A DNA stretch of 47,834 nucleotides from Rhodocyclaceae bacterium (GCA_020445805.1 JAGRFX010000008.1:1-47834); one strand, 5' to 3'; positions 8,923 through 20,439 are shown, counted from the stretch's first letter. Numbers and translations: made by a program. The notes: generated by a model not told the origin, from the letters alone.

Positions 8923-9336
8923 ATGAAAGTCTTCATGACCGAATACCTGGCCATCGACCTGGAGCGCGAGCTCTGGCAGTGCCGCCGCTGCGACCACGAG
9001 ATCGGGCCGGCGCGCGGCAACTACAAGGAAGGCCTGCTGGTGTATGACCGGGATCCGCGCGAGATCCATCGCCCCCTGCTCGACCCGGCCAAGTACCAGC
9101 TGACCTTTTCGCCCCATCCGCGCTGGTGCCGGATCCTCGAGTTCTACTGCCCCGGCTGCGGCACCCTGGTCGAAACCGAATACACCGTGCCGGGCCACCC
9201 GCCGCTGTTCGACATGGAGTTCGACATCGACGCCCTGAAGGCCCAGTGGGCCGGGCGGGCGCCGATGCACGAGCCCGCCCCGGCCCCGGCCGACGAGGCG
9301 CCGCTGAAGCGCCACTGCCACGGCCATTCCCACTGA
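8923..9336 (+). CDS. Small zinc-ribbon carboxylase subunit (ApcB/AcxC-like)
   Basis: A 137-residue protein related to the small subunits of acetone and acetophenone carboxylases. Two cysteine pairs, C20-x2-C23 (CRRC) and C76-x2-C79 (CPGC), form a likely zinc ribbon. The segments ELWQCRRCDHEIG, YKEGLLVYDRDP and LEFYCPGCGTLVETE fit that family. The ATG at 8923 has GGAG seven bases upstream. The C terminus is unusual: a Pro/Ala-rich linker ends in HCHGHSH, a possible extra metal-binding tail. It lies between the MDR reductase and the second HyuA-like subunit, as ApcB lies between ApcA and ApcC in Aromatoleum. Confidence 0.75.
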   Translation: MKVFMTEYLAIDLERELWQCRRCDHEIGPARGNYKEGLLVYDRDPREIHRPLLDPAKYQLTFSPHPRWCRILEFYCPGCGTLVETEYTVPGHPPLFDMEFDIDALKAQWAGRAPMHEPAPAPADEAPLKRHCHGHSH

Positions 9337-9355
9337 CCGACCGGAGCCGAACCGC

Positions 9356-11503
9356 ATGAAACGGGTTGCCGTAGATATCGGCGGGACCTTCACCGACTGC
9401 TTCGTCGTGTGGGGCGACCGCAGCGTGCAGCGCAAGGCGCTGACCACGCACCACAACCTGGCCCTGGGCTTCAACGAGGCCCTCGACTATGCCTGCCAGG
9501 ACCTCTGCGTGGAGCGCGAGGCGCTGCTCTCCGAGGTGGACTCGGTGCGCTATGCGACCACCCTGGGCACCAACGCGCTGATCGAGCGCAAGGGCCCCAA
9601 GGTGGGCCTGCTGGTCACGGCCGGCTTCAAGAGCACGGTGCCGATCGCCCGCGGCCGCGGCTACGGCGAGGGCCTGGACCCGGTGGCCCAGATGGACATC
9701 CCCAACGCCACGCGGCCCGACCCGCTGGTGCCGATCCCGATGATCCGCCAGGTGCGGGAACGCATCGACTACAAGGGCGCGGTGGTGATGGGCCTCGACG
9801 AGGACGACCTGCGCCACCAGCTGCGGGCGCTGGTGGACGCCGGCGCCGAGGCGCTGGTGGTCATGCTGACCAACAGCGTGGTCAATCCGGACCACGAGCT
9901 GCGGGTGCGCGAGGTCTTCCTGGAGGACTACCCGGCCCACATGCTGGGCGCCATCCCGATGGTGCTCTCCCACCAGGTGGTGGGGCGCAAGGGCGAGTAC
10001 GTGCGCGGCATGTCGGCGATCATCGACGCCTTCCTGCACAAGGTCATGTACCACGGCCTCGGCAGCCTGGAGCTGAATCTGCGCAACGCAGGCTATCGGC
10101 GCCCGATGCTGGTGGTGCACAACTCCGGCGGCATGGCTCAGCTCAATTCCACCGACGCGCTGCAGACCGTGCATTCGGGCCCGGTGTCGGGCATCGCCGC
10201 CTCGGAGCACCTGGCGGCCCAGGGGCTGCTCGGCAACGTGGTGGCCACCGACATGGGCGGCACCAGCTTCGACATCGGCATCGTGGTCGAGGGCGGCGTG
10301 AAGCACTACGACTTCAACCCGGTCATCGAGCGCTGGATGGTCAGCGTACCGATGGTGCACCTGGTGACCCTGGGCGCCGGCGGCGGCTCGATCGCCAGCT
10401 TCGACCGCATGTACGAGACCGTGCAGGTGGGCCCCGAGAGCGCCGGCTCCGACCCCGGCCCGGCCTGCTACGACCGGGGCGGACTTAACCCGACCGTCAC
10501 CGACGCCGACCTGATGCTCGGCTACCTGGACCCGGACAACTACGCCGACGGCCACATCCGCCTGAATGGACGACGGGCGACGATGGCCTTCGAGGATGGC
10601 CTGTGCGACGCGCTGGACGTGTCGCCGGTGGAAGCGGCGCGGCTCGTCAAGCAGACCGTGGACGCCAACATGGCCAACGGCATCGCCGCCGAGCTGCGGG
10701 CCCGCGGCTACGACCCGCGCGACTTCACCATGCTGGCCTATGGCGGCAACGGCCCCCTGCATGCCTGCGGCGTGGCGCGCCACCTGGACATCGACGCGAT
10801 CCTGGCGCCGCCGTTCTCGTCGGTGTTCTCGGCCTGCGGGGCCGGGAACATGCACCAGATGCACATCCACGAGATGTCCACTTACCTGGTGCTGTTCGAT
10901 TCGGTGGCCAAGACCGTGTTCTCGGATTTCACGCGCTTCAACGAGATCGTCGCCACCCTCGAGGCCCGCGGCCGCGAAGACCTGCTGCGCCAGGGCATGC
11001 CCGAGACGGCCATCGCCTACCAACTCGAGCTCGACATGCGCTACGGCAACCAGCGGGTGGAGACGGCGGTGTCCACCGAGCGCTCGAGGCTCGAGTCGGT
11101 GTCCGACGTGCTGCGCCTGATGGAGCAGTTCCACAGCAGCTACGGCAAGCGCTTCGGCGAGGGCAGCCAGGCGCCCGAGGCCGGGGTGCGGATCAACACC
11201 ATCCGGGTGCGGGCCTCGGTGTCGCTGGATACCGTCGACTTCAGCGACATCCTGCCCGGCGACGCGCGCCATCCGCCGCCCGAGCCGGTGGGCGAGCGGC
11301 CCTGCCACTTCGTCGGGGTCGAGGGGGCGCTGCCCACGCCCATCTACGACGAGGCCGCCCTGCGGTCGGGCACCACGATCGAGGGGCCCGCGGTGGTCAC
11401 CACCCGCTTCACCACCTACCTGGTGGAGCCGGGCTGGCAGTACCGGGCGGCGGGGCAGGGCGCGGTGTGGTTCATGCGCGGCGAACGGGCTGCGCGCGGA
11501 TAG
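9356..11503 (+). CDS. Hydantoinase/oxoprolinase A-family carboxylase subunit (ApcC-like)
   Basis: A 715-residue second HyuA-type subunit, longer than the first and with its own ATPase signatures: DIGGTFTDC at residues 7-15 and DMGGTSFDIGIVVEGG near 298. Further family blocks are YATTLGTNALIERKGPKVGL, LSHQVVGRKGEYVRG, HSGPVSGIAASEH, GPESAGSDPGPACYDRGG and YGGNGPLHACG. A C-terminal domain of roughly 180 residues (from about 530) ends in TIEGPAVVTTRFTTYLVEPGW, the usual HyuA C-terminal beta module. Two different HyuA-like subunits in one operon are the hallmark of the acetophenone-carboxylase type rather than acetone carboxylase, which has one. GGAG precedes the ATG. Confidence 0.85.
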   Translation: MKRVAVDIGGTFTDCFVVWGDRSVQRKALTTHHNLALGFNEALDYACQDLCVEREALLSEVDSVRYATTLGTNALIERKGPKVGLLVTAGFKSTVPIARGRGYGEGLDPVAQMDIPNATRPDPLVPIPMIRQVRERIDYKGAVVMGLDEDDLRHQLRALVDAGAEALVVMLTNSVVNPDHELRVREVFLEDYPAHMLGAIPMVLSHQVVGRKGEYVRGMSAIIDAFLHKVMYHGLGSLELNLRNAGYRRPMLVVHNSGGMAQLNSTDALQTVHSGPVSGIAASEHLAAQGLLGNVVATDMGGTSFDIGIVVEGGVKHYDFNPVIERWMVSVPMVHLVTLGAGGGSIASFDRMYETVQVGPESAGSDPGPACYDRGGLNPTVTDADLMLGYLDPDNYADGHIRLNGRRATMAFEDGLCDALDVSPVEAARLVKQTVDANMANGIAAELRARGYDPRDFTMLAYGGNGPLHACGVARHLDIDAILAPPFSSVFSACGAGNMHQMHIHEMSTYLVLFDSVAKTVFSDFTRFNEIVATLEARGREDLLRQGMPETAIAYQLELDMRYGNQRVETAVSTERSRLESVSDVLRLMEQFHSSYGKRFGEGSQAPEAGVRINTIRVRASVSLDTVDFSDILPGDARHPPPEPVGERPCHFVGVEGALPTPIYDEAALRSGTTIEGPAVVTTRFTTYLVEPGWQYRAAGQGAVWFMRGERAARG

Positions 11504-11527
11504 GCAACGAGGAACCAGGGGACATTC

Positions 11528-13804
11528 ATGACTCAACAGACGATCGACATCGCGGCCGAATCCCTGAGCGAGGATGAGCGCGCGCTGGTGGACGACTTCC
11601 TGCGCGACAACACGCTGTTCCTCGCACCCGACCGGGAGATCATGCGCAACCACGCCCACGGGCCACGCAGCCGCGACGAGGAGCGGGTCCTGTCGGGCAA
11701 CCCCGACCCCCACGCCCTCAACCTGGTGCGCGGGCGGCTCTATGCGGCGCTCGACGAGACCTACGACATGGTCGAGCAGATGGGCACCGCGCCGGGCGCC
11801 AAGTGGGGCGACCTGGTCACCGGCATCTACACCGCCCGCGGCGACCTCTCGGCGATCAGCCCCAAGGGCGTGGTGGTGTTCTCCGGCATCTGCCACTACC
11901 CGATCAAGTTCATCGCCAAGTACTGGGCCAAGGACCCCACCGTGGGCCTGTCGGAGGGCGACGGCTTCATCCACAACGACTCGCGCTACGGCAACATCCA
12001 CAACACCGACCAGAGCATGATCATGCCTGTGTTCCACGAGGGCGAGCTGATCTGCTGGGTGTCGTCCACGATCCACGAGGGCGAGAACGGTGCCTGCGAG
12101 CCCGGCGGCATGCCGGCGGCGGCCGAGAGCAAGTGGGACGAGGGGCTGAAGATGAGCCCCTTCCGGATCGTCGAGGATTTCCAGATCCGCCGCGACCTGC
12201 TGACCTACCTGCAGAACTCGGTGCGCGACCCCAAGCTCCAGTACGAGGACATCAAGGTCAAGCTGCATGCCTGCGTGCGCCTGATCGAGCGCATCCGCGC
12301 GGTGATCGCCGAGTACGGCAAGGACGCCTTCGTCGGCTGCCTGCGCAAGAACATCGAGGACGTGGACGCCGAGGTGCGCCGTCGCATCCGCGAGATGCCC
12401 GACGGCACGGTGCGGGTGCAGGCCTTCATCGACGGCACCCTGCGCGAGAACTGCCTGATGAAGTGGAACTTCTCGGTCACCGTCAAGGGCGAGAAGATGA
12501 CCCTCGACTGCCGCGGCTCCTGCCCCGAGTTCACCAACCGCTCCATCAACACCACGCTGGCCTCCCTGAAGACCTGCCTGGCCACCAGCTACCTGATCTA
12601 CATCTGGCCGGACCTGCCCCACAACATGGCGGTGTTCTCGCCGATCGAGGTGCTGACCGACGAGAACTCGCTGCTGGACGCCTCCTTCGACGCGCCCAAC
12701 GCCATGAGCCTGACCCCGCTCTTCAAGTCCTTCAGCATGCCCATCTACGCGATGGCCAAGTTCCTCTACAGCGCGCCCAAGCGCTACACCTCGGTCTATG
12801 CCTCGCACTTCAACCAGCCCTTCACCTTCGTCTATGGCGGCATCACCCAGCACTCGGAGGTGACCGGCAACTTCTGCGCCGACATCAACGGCAACGGGGG
12901 CGGTGCCCGCTTCGACCGGGACGGCGAGCACGCGGTGTCGCCGATCTTCGGCTACATGTGCGACACCGGCGAGCAGGAATTCAACGAGGAGGAACTGCCG
13001 GTGCTGCGGCTGGTGTCCCAGCACCTCTCCAAGGACCGGATGGGCTTCGGCAAGTACCGGGGCGGCCTCGGCTACGAGCAGATGATCACGGCCCGCGACA
13101 GCGACGTGTGGGGCTTCATGACCGGCGGCACCGGCTCCTTCCACCCCAGCGCCTACGGGCTCTTCGGCGGCTATGGCTCGCCGGCCTATCCGCTCGCCAA
13201 GGTCAAGGACGTGAATGTCTTCGATGTTCTTAGGAACAATCCGCGCCAGTTCCGCTTCGACATGGTCGAGCTGATGAACGAGCAGGCCCTGGAGGGCGCC
13301 AGCTATGGCACCTACCACATGGGGATGACCTTCGAGCCGGCCGCCCAGGGCGAGGTCTACATGATCTGCCAGGGCTCCGGCGGCGGCTACGGCGACGTGC
13401 TCGAGCGCGACCCGCAGCTGGTCATGAAGGACGTGGAGGAGGACCTGCTCTCACCGGTGCTGGCGCGGGAGCTCTACTTCGTGGTCTTCGACGAGGCCAC
13501 GCTGATTGTCGATGCCGCGGCCACGGCGGCGGCCCGCGACGCCGAACGGGCCGCCCGACTGGCCCGCGGCAAGCCCTACGCGGACTTCGTTGCGGCGTGG
13601 TGCACGGGCGAGCCCCCGGCCGATCTGCCGTACTACGGCAGCTGGGACGATCCGGCCGTGATCTGGGCGGGGCAGGGCGAGGGACGGCGGCAGCTCGATG
13701 CCGACCAGCTCGCGGGCATCCTGATGCCCAACCCCAAGGACCTGCGGATCGCCGCGCTCGAGGCCGAAGTGGCGGCCCTCAGACGCGCCCGGGCGGGCGA
13801 CTGA
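11528..13804 (+). CDS. Hydantoinase B-family carboxylase subunit (ApcD-like)
   Basis: A 758-residue HyuB-type protein, the expected partner of the HyuA subunits. Conserved blocks include GDGFIHNDSRYGNIHNTDQ around residues 144-162, where acetone carboxylases place metal ligands, ENGACEPGGMPAAAESKWDEG just after, and a C-terminal glycine-rich GSGGGYGDVLERDPQLVMKDVEEDLLS. The last 30 residues form a short helix resembling a coiled coil (LRIAALEAEVAALRRAR). No biotin-attachment motif (AMKM) is seen in this or any other protein of the operon, consistent with a biotin-independent enzyme. The gene is 24 bases after the ApcC-like gene and one base before the next one. Confidence 0.85.
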   Translation: MTQQTIDIAAESLSEDERALVDDFLRDNTLFLAPDREIMRNHAHGPRSRDEERVLSGNPDPHALNLVRGRLYAALDETYDMVEQMGTAPGAKWGDLVTGIYTARGDLSAISPKGVVVFSGICHYPIKFIAKYWAKDPTVGLSEGDGFIHNDSRYGNIHNTDQSMIMPVFHEGELICWVSSTIHEGENGACEPGGMPAAAESKWDEGLKMSPFRIVEDFQIRRDLLTYLQNSVRDPKLQYEDIKVKLHACVRLIERIRAVIAEYGKDAFVGCLRKNIEDVDAEVRRRIREMPDGTVRVQAFIDGTLRENCLMKWNFSVTVKGEKMTLDCRGSCPEFTNRSINTTLASLKTCLATSYLIYIWPDLPHNMAVFSPIEVLTDENSLLDASFDAPNAMSLTPLFKSFSMPIYAMAKFLYSAPKRYTSVYASHFNQPFTFVYGGITQHSEVTGNFCADINGNGGGARFDRDGEHAVSPIFGYMCDTGEQEFNEEELPVLRLVSQHLSKDRMGFGKYRGGLGYEQMITARDSDVWGFMTGGTGSFHPSAYGLFGGYGSPAYPLAKVKDVNVFDVLRNNPRQFRFDMVELMNEQALEGASYGTYHMGMTFEPAAQGEVYMICQGSGGGYGDVLERDPQLVMKDVEEDLLSPVLARELYFVVFDEATLIVDAAATAAARDAERAARLARGKPYADFVAAWCTGEPPADLPYYGSWDDPAVIWAGQGEGRRQLDADQLAGILMPNPKDLRIAALEAEVAALRRARAGD

Positions 13805-13805
13805 G

Positions 13806-14600
13806 ATGGGCGCACTGATCGACCGGGTCGACGGCGCGCGCGAGACCGGCGGACGCGGGGTCTGGGTGGACGGGCTCGGCTACGCCCGAACCCGCCTGCT
13901 CGGCGCTGCGGCCATCCCCTGGCAGGACACCGCCGCCTGCGTGGCCTTCTTCGGCCAGGTGGACCGGCTGCTGCGCAGTGACGTGCAGTGGCTGCCGGTG
14001 GGCGATTTCTACCACCAGCGGGTCGCCGACGACGGGGACCTGCGCGCGGCGATGGCCGCCCGCAGCCGCAGTGGCTTTGCCCTGCGCACGATGCTCGCCG
14101 ACGAGGCTGCCCGCTCGGCCCTGTCGGAGCTGGTCGCTGCGCTGTCGCGGCAGTCACGGGCCCCGGTGCTGCTGGTGTTGCCGGCCATGGCCGCCTGGTC
14201 GGTCGAGGCCCATGCCCTGGCCCACGGTGAAGCGATCGATGCGCAAGCCGATGAGGGCGAACGCGCTGCCATGTACGTGGCGGATGCCCTGCGCGCGCTG
14301 TCCCAGGCTGGGGTTGGGGGACTGCTGCTGAGCCCCGAGGGGCGCGCCGACCCCCATGGTCCCGTGCTGAACCAGGCGCGCCACTACCGCTGGGACTGCG
14401 TCCTCGCCGACCCGCCCGAGGGCTGGGACGCACACGCCTACGACCTGTCCGTCGGACCGGACCGGGGGCAGGGACGTCGTCTCGAAAACCTCGATACACC
14501 GCCGCCGGAAGCCGCCTTCTACCTTCAGCACCTGCCGCCGACCGCAGAGCCCGAGCCGGTGCTCGCGCGGCTCGCGAGCCTGCGCAGTGGCGGCCGCTAG
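13806..14600 (+). CDS. Unknown protein, possible ApcE-like fifth carboxylase component
   Basis: A 264-residue protein (about 28 kDa) beginning one base after the stop of the HyuB-like gene. I recognise no named domain. The middle has an alternating hydrophobic pattern (APVLLVLPAMAAWSVEA, then GVGGLLLSPEG) that suggests an alpha/beta barrel or Rossmann-like fold. No signal peptide or membrane segment is seen. In Aromatoleum the acetophenone carboxylase operon ends with a fifth component (epsilon, about 34 kDa) needed for activity, and this gene occupies that position; homology is not demonstrated here. It is followed closely by the Ycf48-like gene. Confidence 0.5.
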   Translation: MGALIDRVDGARETGGRGVWVDGLGYARTRLLGAAAIPWQDTAACVAFFGQVDRLLRSDVQWLPVGDFYHQRVADDGDLRAAMAARSRSGFALRTMLADEAARSALSELVAALSRQSRAPVLLVLPAMAAWSVEAHALAHGEAIDAQADEGERAAMYVADALRALSQAGVGGLLLSPEGRADPHGPVLNQARHYRWDCVLADPPEGWDAHAYDLSVGPDRGQGRRLENLDTPPPEAAFYLQHLPPTAEPEPVLARLASLRSGGR

Positions 14601-14619
14601 CGTGGAGGGCGTCGGGACC

Positions 14620-15594
14620 ATGACCCAGGACACCCCCACCGGCGGCCAACTGGCCGCGTGGCTGGCCCGCCTCGCGCCGCTCGCCATCATCGGCGGGCTG
14701 CTCTATGCCGCCTTCTTCGTCCAGGTGGTGCCGGACCTGCCCGAGGTGGTCCAGCCCGCCGTCGGTGCACGGGACCGCTTCTACGGCATCACCTCGACGG
14801 ACGGACAGCTGTGGGCGGTGGGGGCGCTGGGCAAGGTCGTGACCAGCCGCGATGGCCGCCAGTGGTCGCGCCAGACAACGCCGATCACGGCCCACCTGCA
14901 AAGCATTGCGGCCTGGGACGCGCGGCGGCTGGTGGCGGTGGGCAACGGCGGCAGCGTGATCGTCACCGAAGACGGAGGCGGACACTGGGCGAGCGTGGAC
15001 ACCCCGGCCGCCGACGGCCGCAAGTTCCTGCGGGTTCGGACCTTCGCCGGCGGCGTGGCCTGGGCCACGGGCGAGTTCGGCATGGTCCTGCGCAGCGAGG
15101 ATTTCGGCGCCAGCTGGCGCGAGGCCATGCCGGCCGAGGACATCGGCTGGAACGACGTGGCCGTGCGGGGTGAACAGGTGCTGGTGGTCGGCGAGTTCGG
15201 GCGCATCGCCCGATCGGTGGACGGCGGTCGCAGCTGGGGCGAGGTGGAGGCCGGCGTGGAATCGAGCCTCACCTCGGTCTGGATGGGCGAAGGCCTGGCG
15301 CTGGCCGTCGGCCTCGACGGCCACATCCTGCGCTCGACCGACCAGGGGCAAGGCTGGCAGCGCGTCCGATCCGGCACCCGCGAGCACCTGTTTTCGGTGG
15401 CGCCGGCGCCGGAGGGCTTCGTCGCGGTCGGCAACCGCGGGGTCGTGCTGACGGGTGACCGCAGCGGCGGGTTGTGGCATGCGGGCCGGGCCGGCGCGAG
15501 CGACTTTGCCTGGCGCACCGCGCTGACCGAATTCGATGACCGGTGGATGGCTGCGGGCCAGCGGCTCGGGCCCATCGAGCTGCCCGGAACCTGA
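14620..15594 (+). CDS. Ycf48-like beta-propeller protein with N-terminal anchor
   Basis: A 324-residue protein with one membrane segment (about residues 12-33, LAPLAIIGGLLYAAFFVQVV) followed by at least five BNR/Ycf48-type repeats. Recurrent SxDGGxxW-like strands are seen: TSRDGRQWSR, TEDGGGHWASV, RSEDFGASWRE, RSVDGGRSWGE, RSTDQGQGWQR. The ATG at 14620 is chosen over the upstream GTG because GGAGG lies about 10 bases before it. Ycf48-like proteins assist assembly of membrane complexes in phototrophs. In heterotrophic bacteria such genes often precede an RND/MMPL transporter in catabolic clusters, as here (12-bp gap), so it may be a periplasmic partner of that transporter (inference). Confidence 0.8.
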   Translation: MTQDTPTGGQLAAWLARLAPLAIIGGLLYAAFFVQVVPDLPEVVQPAVGARDRFYGITSTDGQLWAVGALGKVVTSRDGRQWSRQTTPITAHLQSIAAWDARRLVAVGNGGSVIVTEDGGGHWASVDTPAADGRKFLRVRTFAGGVAWATGEFGMVLRSEDFGASWREAMPAEDIGWNDVAVRGEQVLVVGEFGRIARSVDGGRSWGEVEAGVESSLTSVWMGEGLALAVGLDGHILRSTDQGQGWQRVRSGTREHLFSVAPAPEGFVAVGNRGVVLTGDRSGGLWHAGRAGASDFAWRTALTEFDDRWMAAGQRLGPIELPGT

Positions 15595-15606
15595 GCGGAG
15601 ACCGAC

Positions 15607-18500
<2,894 letters not shown>

Positions 18501-18502
18501 CC

Positions 18503-18979
18503 ATGCGCCTGCGTGTGGACCTGGCGGGTCAGTGGCTCGACCTCTACGACGATACCGGCGTGCTTCAGCGTCGCTACGCCGTGTCCACCGCCCTGAACGG
18601 GCCGGGCGAGCAGCAGGATTCGGGCTGCACGCCCCGCGGCAGCCATGTGGTCCGGGCCCGGATCGGGGCCGGCTGCGATCCCTACACGGTGTTCCGCGGT
18701 CGGCGCCCCACGGGTGAGACCTGGCGCCCGGAACAGGCCGCCGCCGAGCCCGGACGGGACTGGATCCTGGGGCGCATCCTGTGGCTGTCGGGCTGCGAGC
18801 CGGGCCGCAACCGGCTGGGATCGGTGGACTCCATGCGACGCTATATCTACATCCATGGCACCGGGGACGACCAGCCGATGGGCGTGCCGCGCTCCCATGG
18901 CTGCATTCGCATGCGGGTCGCCGACGTGGTCGAACTGTTCGAACTGGTCCCGGCCGGGACGCCTGTGGAGCTCAGCTGA
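18503..18979 (+). CDS. L,D-transpeptidase catalytic-domain (YkuD) protein without signal peptide
   Basis: A 158-residue protein that is almost only a YkuD/ErfK domain. The catalytic motif is intact: H118 (YIYIHGTGDD) and S131-H132-G133-C134-I-R at the end. YkuD enzymes form 3-3 cross-links or attach lipoprotein to peptidoglycan in the periplasm, yet no signal peptide or membrane segment is visible and the ATG follows the tadA stop by two bases. Either export uses another route or the domain works in the cytoplasm on soluble muropeptides. The next gene begins on the base after its stop codon, so translation of tadA, this gene and the GNAT gene is probably coupled. Confidence 0.83.
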   Translation: MRLRVDLAGQWLDLYDDTGVLQRRYAVSTALNGPGEQQDSGCTPRGSHVVRARIGAGCDPYTVFRGRRPTGETWRPEQAAAEPGRDWILGRILWLSGCEPGRNRLGSVDSMRRYIYIHGTGDDQPMGVPRSHGCIRMRVADVVELFELVPAGTPVELS

Positions 18980-19432
18980 ATGTCGCTCGACGAGGTGCGC
19001 TGCGAACTGGGCAGCTGGGCCGAGCTGGGCACCGAGGCGCATACCATCCGCACGGTGGTGTTCGTCGGCGAGCAGGGTGTCGCGGCGGAACTGGAAGTGG
19101 ATGGCCGTGACGGACCCAGCCTGCACGTGCTGGTCCGCGACCCGAGCGGCCGGGCCATTGCGACCGGACGCCTGCTGCCCGACGGCCACGTGGGTCGCAT
19201 GGCGGTGCTGGCCGAGGCCCGCGGGCAGGGCGTCGGCGCCATGGCGCTCAAGGCCCTGGTGGATGCGGCGCGCCGGCGGGGCGACCCGGTGCTTCGGCTC
19301 AACGCCCAGAAGGACGCCGTCCGGTTCTATGAGCGTCACGGCTTTCGTCCGGCCGGCGAACCCTTCATGGAGGCCGGCATTCGCCACCATCCCATGTCAC
19401 TGGATCTGGAAGGTCTCCAGGACCTGGCCTGA
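18980..19432 (+). CDS. GNAT-family N-acetyltransferase (ElaA/YjcF-like)
   Basis: A 150-residue acetyltransferase. The acetyl-CoA loop is MAVLAEARGQGVGAMALKALVDAARRRG (about residues 74-101), followed by LNAQKDAVRFYERHGFRPAGEPFMEAGIRHHPMSLDL, a pattern of the YjcF/ElaA branch. The substrate is unknown. Its ATG directly abuts the stop of the transpeptidase-fold gene. Its 3' end overlaps the convergent NRDE gene by 36 bases. Confidence 0.88.
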   Translation: MSLDEVRCELGSWAELGTEAHTIRTVVFVGEQGVAAELEVDGRDGPSLHVLVRDPSGRAIATGRLLPDGHVGRMAVLAEARGQGVGAMALKALVDAARRRGDPVLRLNAQKDAVRFYERHGFRPAGEPFMEAGIRHHPMSLDLEGLQDLA

Positions 19433-20161
19433 GGGCCGGCCGACGGCGTCCCAGCTGCGCTCCTCGAAGCGCACCCGTCCGTCCGCGCCGAACAGCACGA
19501 CCGTCGAACAGCGGGTGCCATAGCCCGGCGCGCGGATGAAGGCGCTGGACAGCATGCGTTCCCACTGGAGGCCGACACCGGTGACGGGCAGTTGCGCGTC
19601 GCCGGCCGGCCTGTCGGAGCGCAGCATCGTAAAGAGCGCCTCCACGTCGGGCTCGCCGGCCAGGGCTGTGGCCATCGCGGCCCGCGCGCGCTGCTGCTTG
19701 GGCCAGGGTGCATCCAGGCTGGCGTTCGAGAGCGCGTAGGCGCCGGGCTCGATGACTTGGCGCCGCGCTTCGCGGCTCTCGAGCATGCCCAGGGTGTCGC
19801 CGTCGAAGGCCAGCAGATTGAAGCCGTTGAAGTGGCGGGCGTTGGCCTGCAATTCTTCAAAGGAGGCCGTGGTGGATTTGCCGGCGCCGAGAAAGTGGGG
19901 CACCAGGGCGCCCCGCGAGGGGGCATTGGACCTGACGGCGGCCGGGTCCCGGTGGTTGGTCAGCGCGGCGAAGCGGCCCCCGGGGGTCACGCCCATCCAG
20001 GTGCCGCCGGCCTGCTCGTCCTGGCCCGAGAGCAGGGCCTGACCGCCGTGCTCCCACCAGCGTGCGGGACGCGCCGGGCGAACGAAGAACTCGTCGCGGT
20101 TGGCCGCGACCACCAGCGGAAAATCGGGGTGAATTCGCCAGGCGAAGGCGATCAGGCACAT
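19397..20161 (-). CDS. NRDE (TANGO2-like) family protein
   Basis: A 254-residue cytosolic protein with the family N terminus MCLIAFAWRIHP and the naming motif AANRDEF at residues 19-25, then RPARWW, GTWMGVTPGGRFAALTNHR and, near the C terminus, YGTRCSTVVLFGADGRVRFEERSW. Cys2 after removal of Met resembles N-terminal nucleophile enzymes, and relatives have been linked to haem handling and lipid metabolism; the bacterial activity is not settled. Its 3' end overlaps the GNAT gene tail to tail. It begins 10 bases upstream of the stop of the DUF4936 gene, so it lies at the end of the ygfZ-DUF4936 transcript. Confidence 0.88.
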   Translation of the reverse strand: MCLIAFAWRIHPDFPLVVAANRDEFFVRPARPARWWEHGGQALLSGQDEQAGGTWMGVTPGGRFAALTNHRDPAAVRSNAPSRGALVPHFLGAGKSTTASFEELQANARHFNGFNLLAFDGDTLGMLESREARRQVIEPGAYALSNASLDAPWPKQQRARAAMATALAGEPDVEALFTMLRSDRPAGDAQLPVTGVGLQWERMLSSAFIRAPGYGTRCSTVVLFGADGRVRFEERSWDAVGRPSGQVLETFQIQ

Positions 20162-20439
20162 ACGAAATACTCCACATGGCGCCGGGAGCCGGACGCCAGA
20201 TGATCGTCGAAGGCCATTGCGCGCAGATGTCGCACCAGACCGTCAAGCACGGCCTGGCGGTCGGCAACGCCGCGGTAGACCTCCATGCGCGTTCCGTCGT
20301 CCGGCTTCTGCATCAGGGTGGCGGTGCATCCGCACTCGTCGGCGACGGCGCGCTGCATGGCTTGCAGTCGAGGCCGAAGGTGTTCGAATGCACCGTCCGC
20401 GAGGCGGTAATAGATGTACAGCTCGCCGCTGGACGTCAC
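20152..20439 (-). CDS. DUF4936 family protein
   Basis: A 95-residue protein of a small, mainly betaproteobacterial family of unknown function. It begins with ELYIYYRLADGAFEHLRPRLQAMQ and ends with FDDHLASGSRRHVEYFVCA. The pattern suggests a dimeric alpha/beta (ferredoxin-like) fold. The start is a GTG at 20439-20437 that overlaps the ygfZ stop codon as GTGA, a strong sign of translational coupling. It also overlaps the start of the NRDE gene by 10 bases. The constant link with ygfZ suggests a role near iron-sulfur repair or folate chemistry, but this is only context. Confidence 0.82.
   Translation of the reverse strand: MTSSGELYIYYRLADGAFEHLRPRLQAMQRAVADECGCTATLMQKPDDGTRMEVYRGVADRQAVLDGLVRHLRAMAFDDHLASGSRRHVEYFVCA

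Noticed and set aside
8933-13318. 1461-codon minus-strand open frame across the carboxylase genes
   Set aside because: Antisense of three well-supported genes; His/Val/Gly-rich without recognisable folds. The same applies to 13633-17700.
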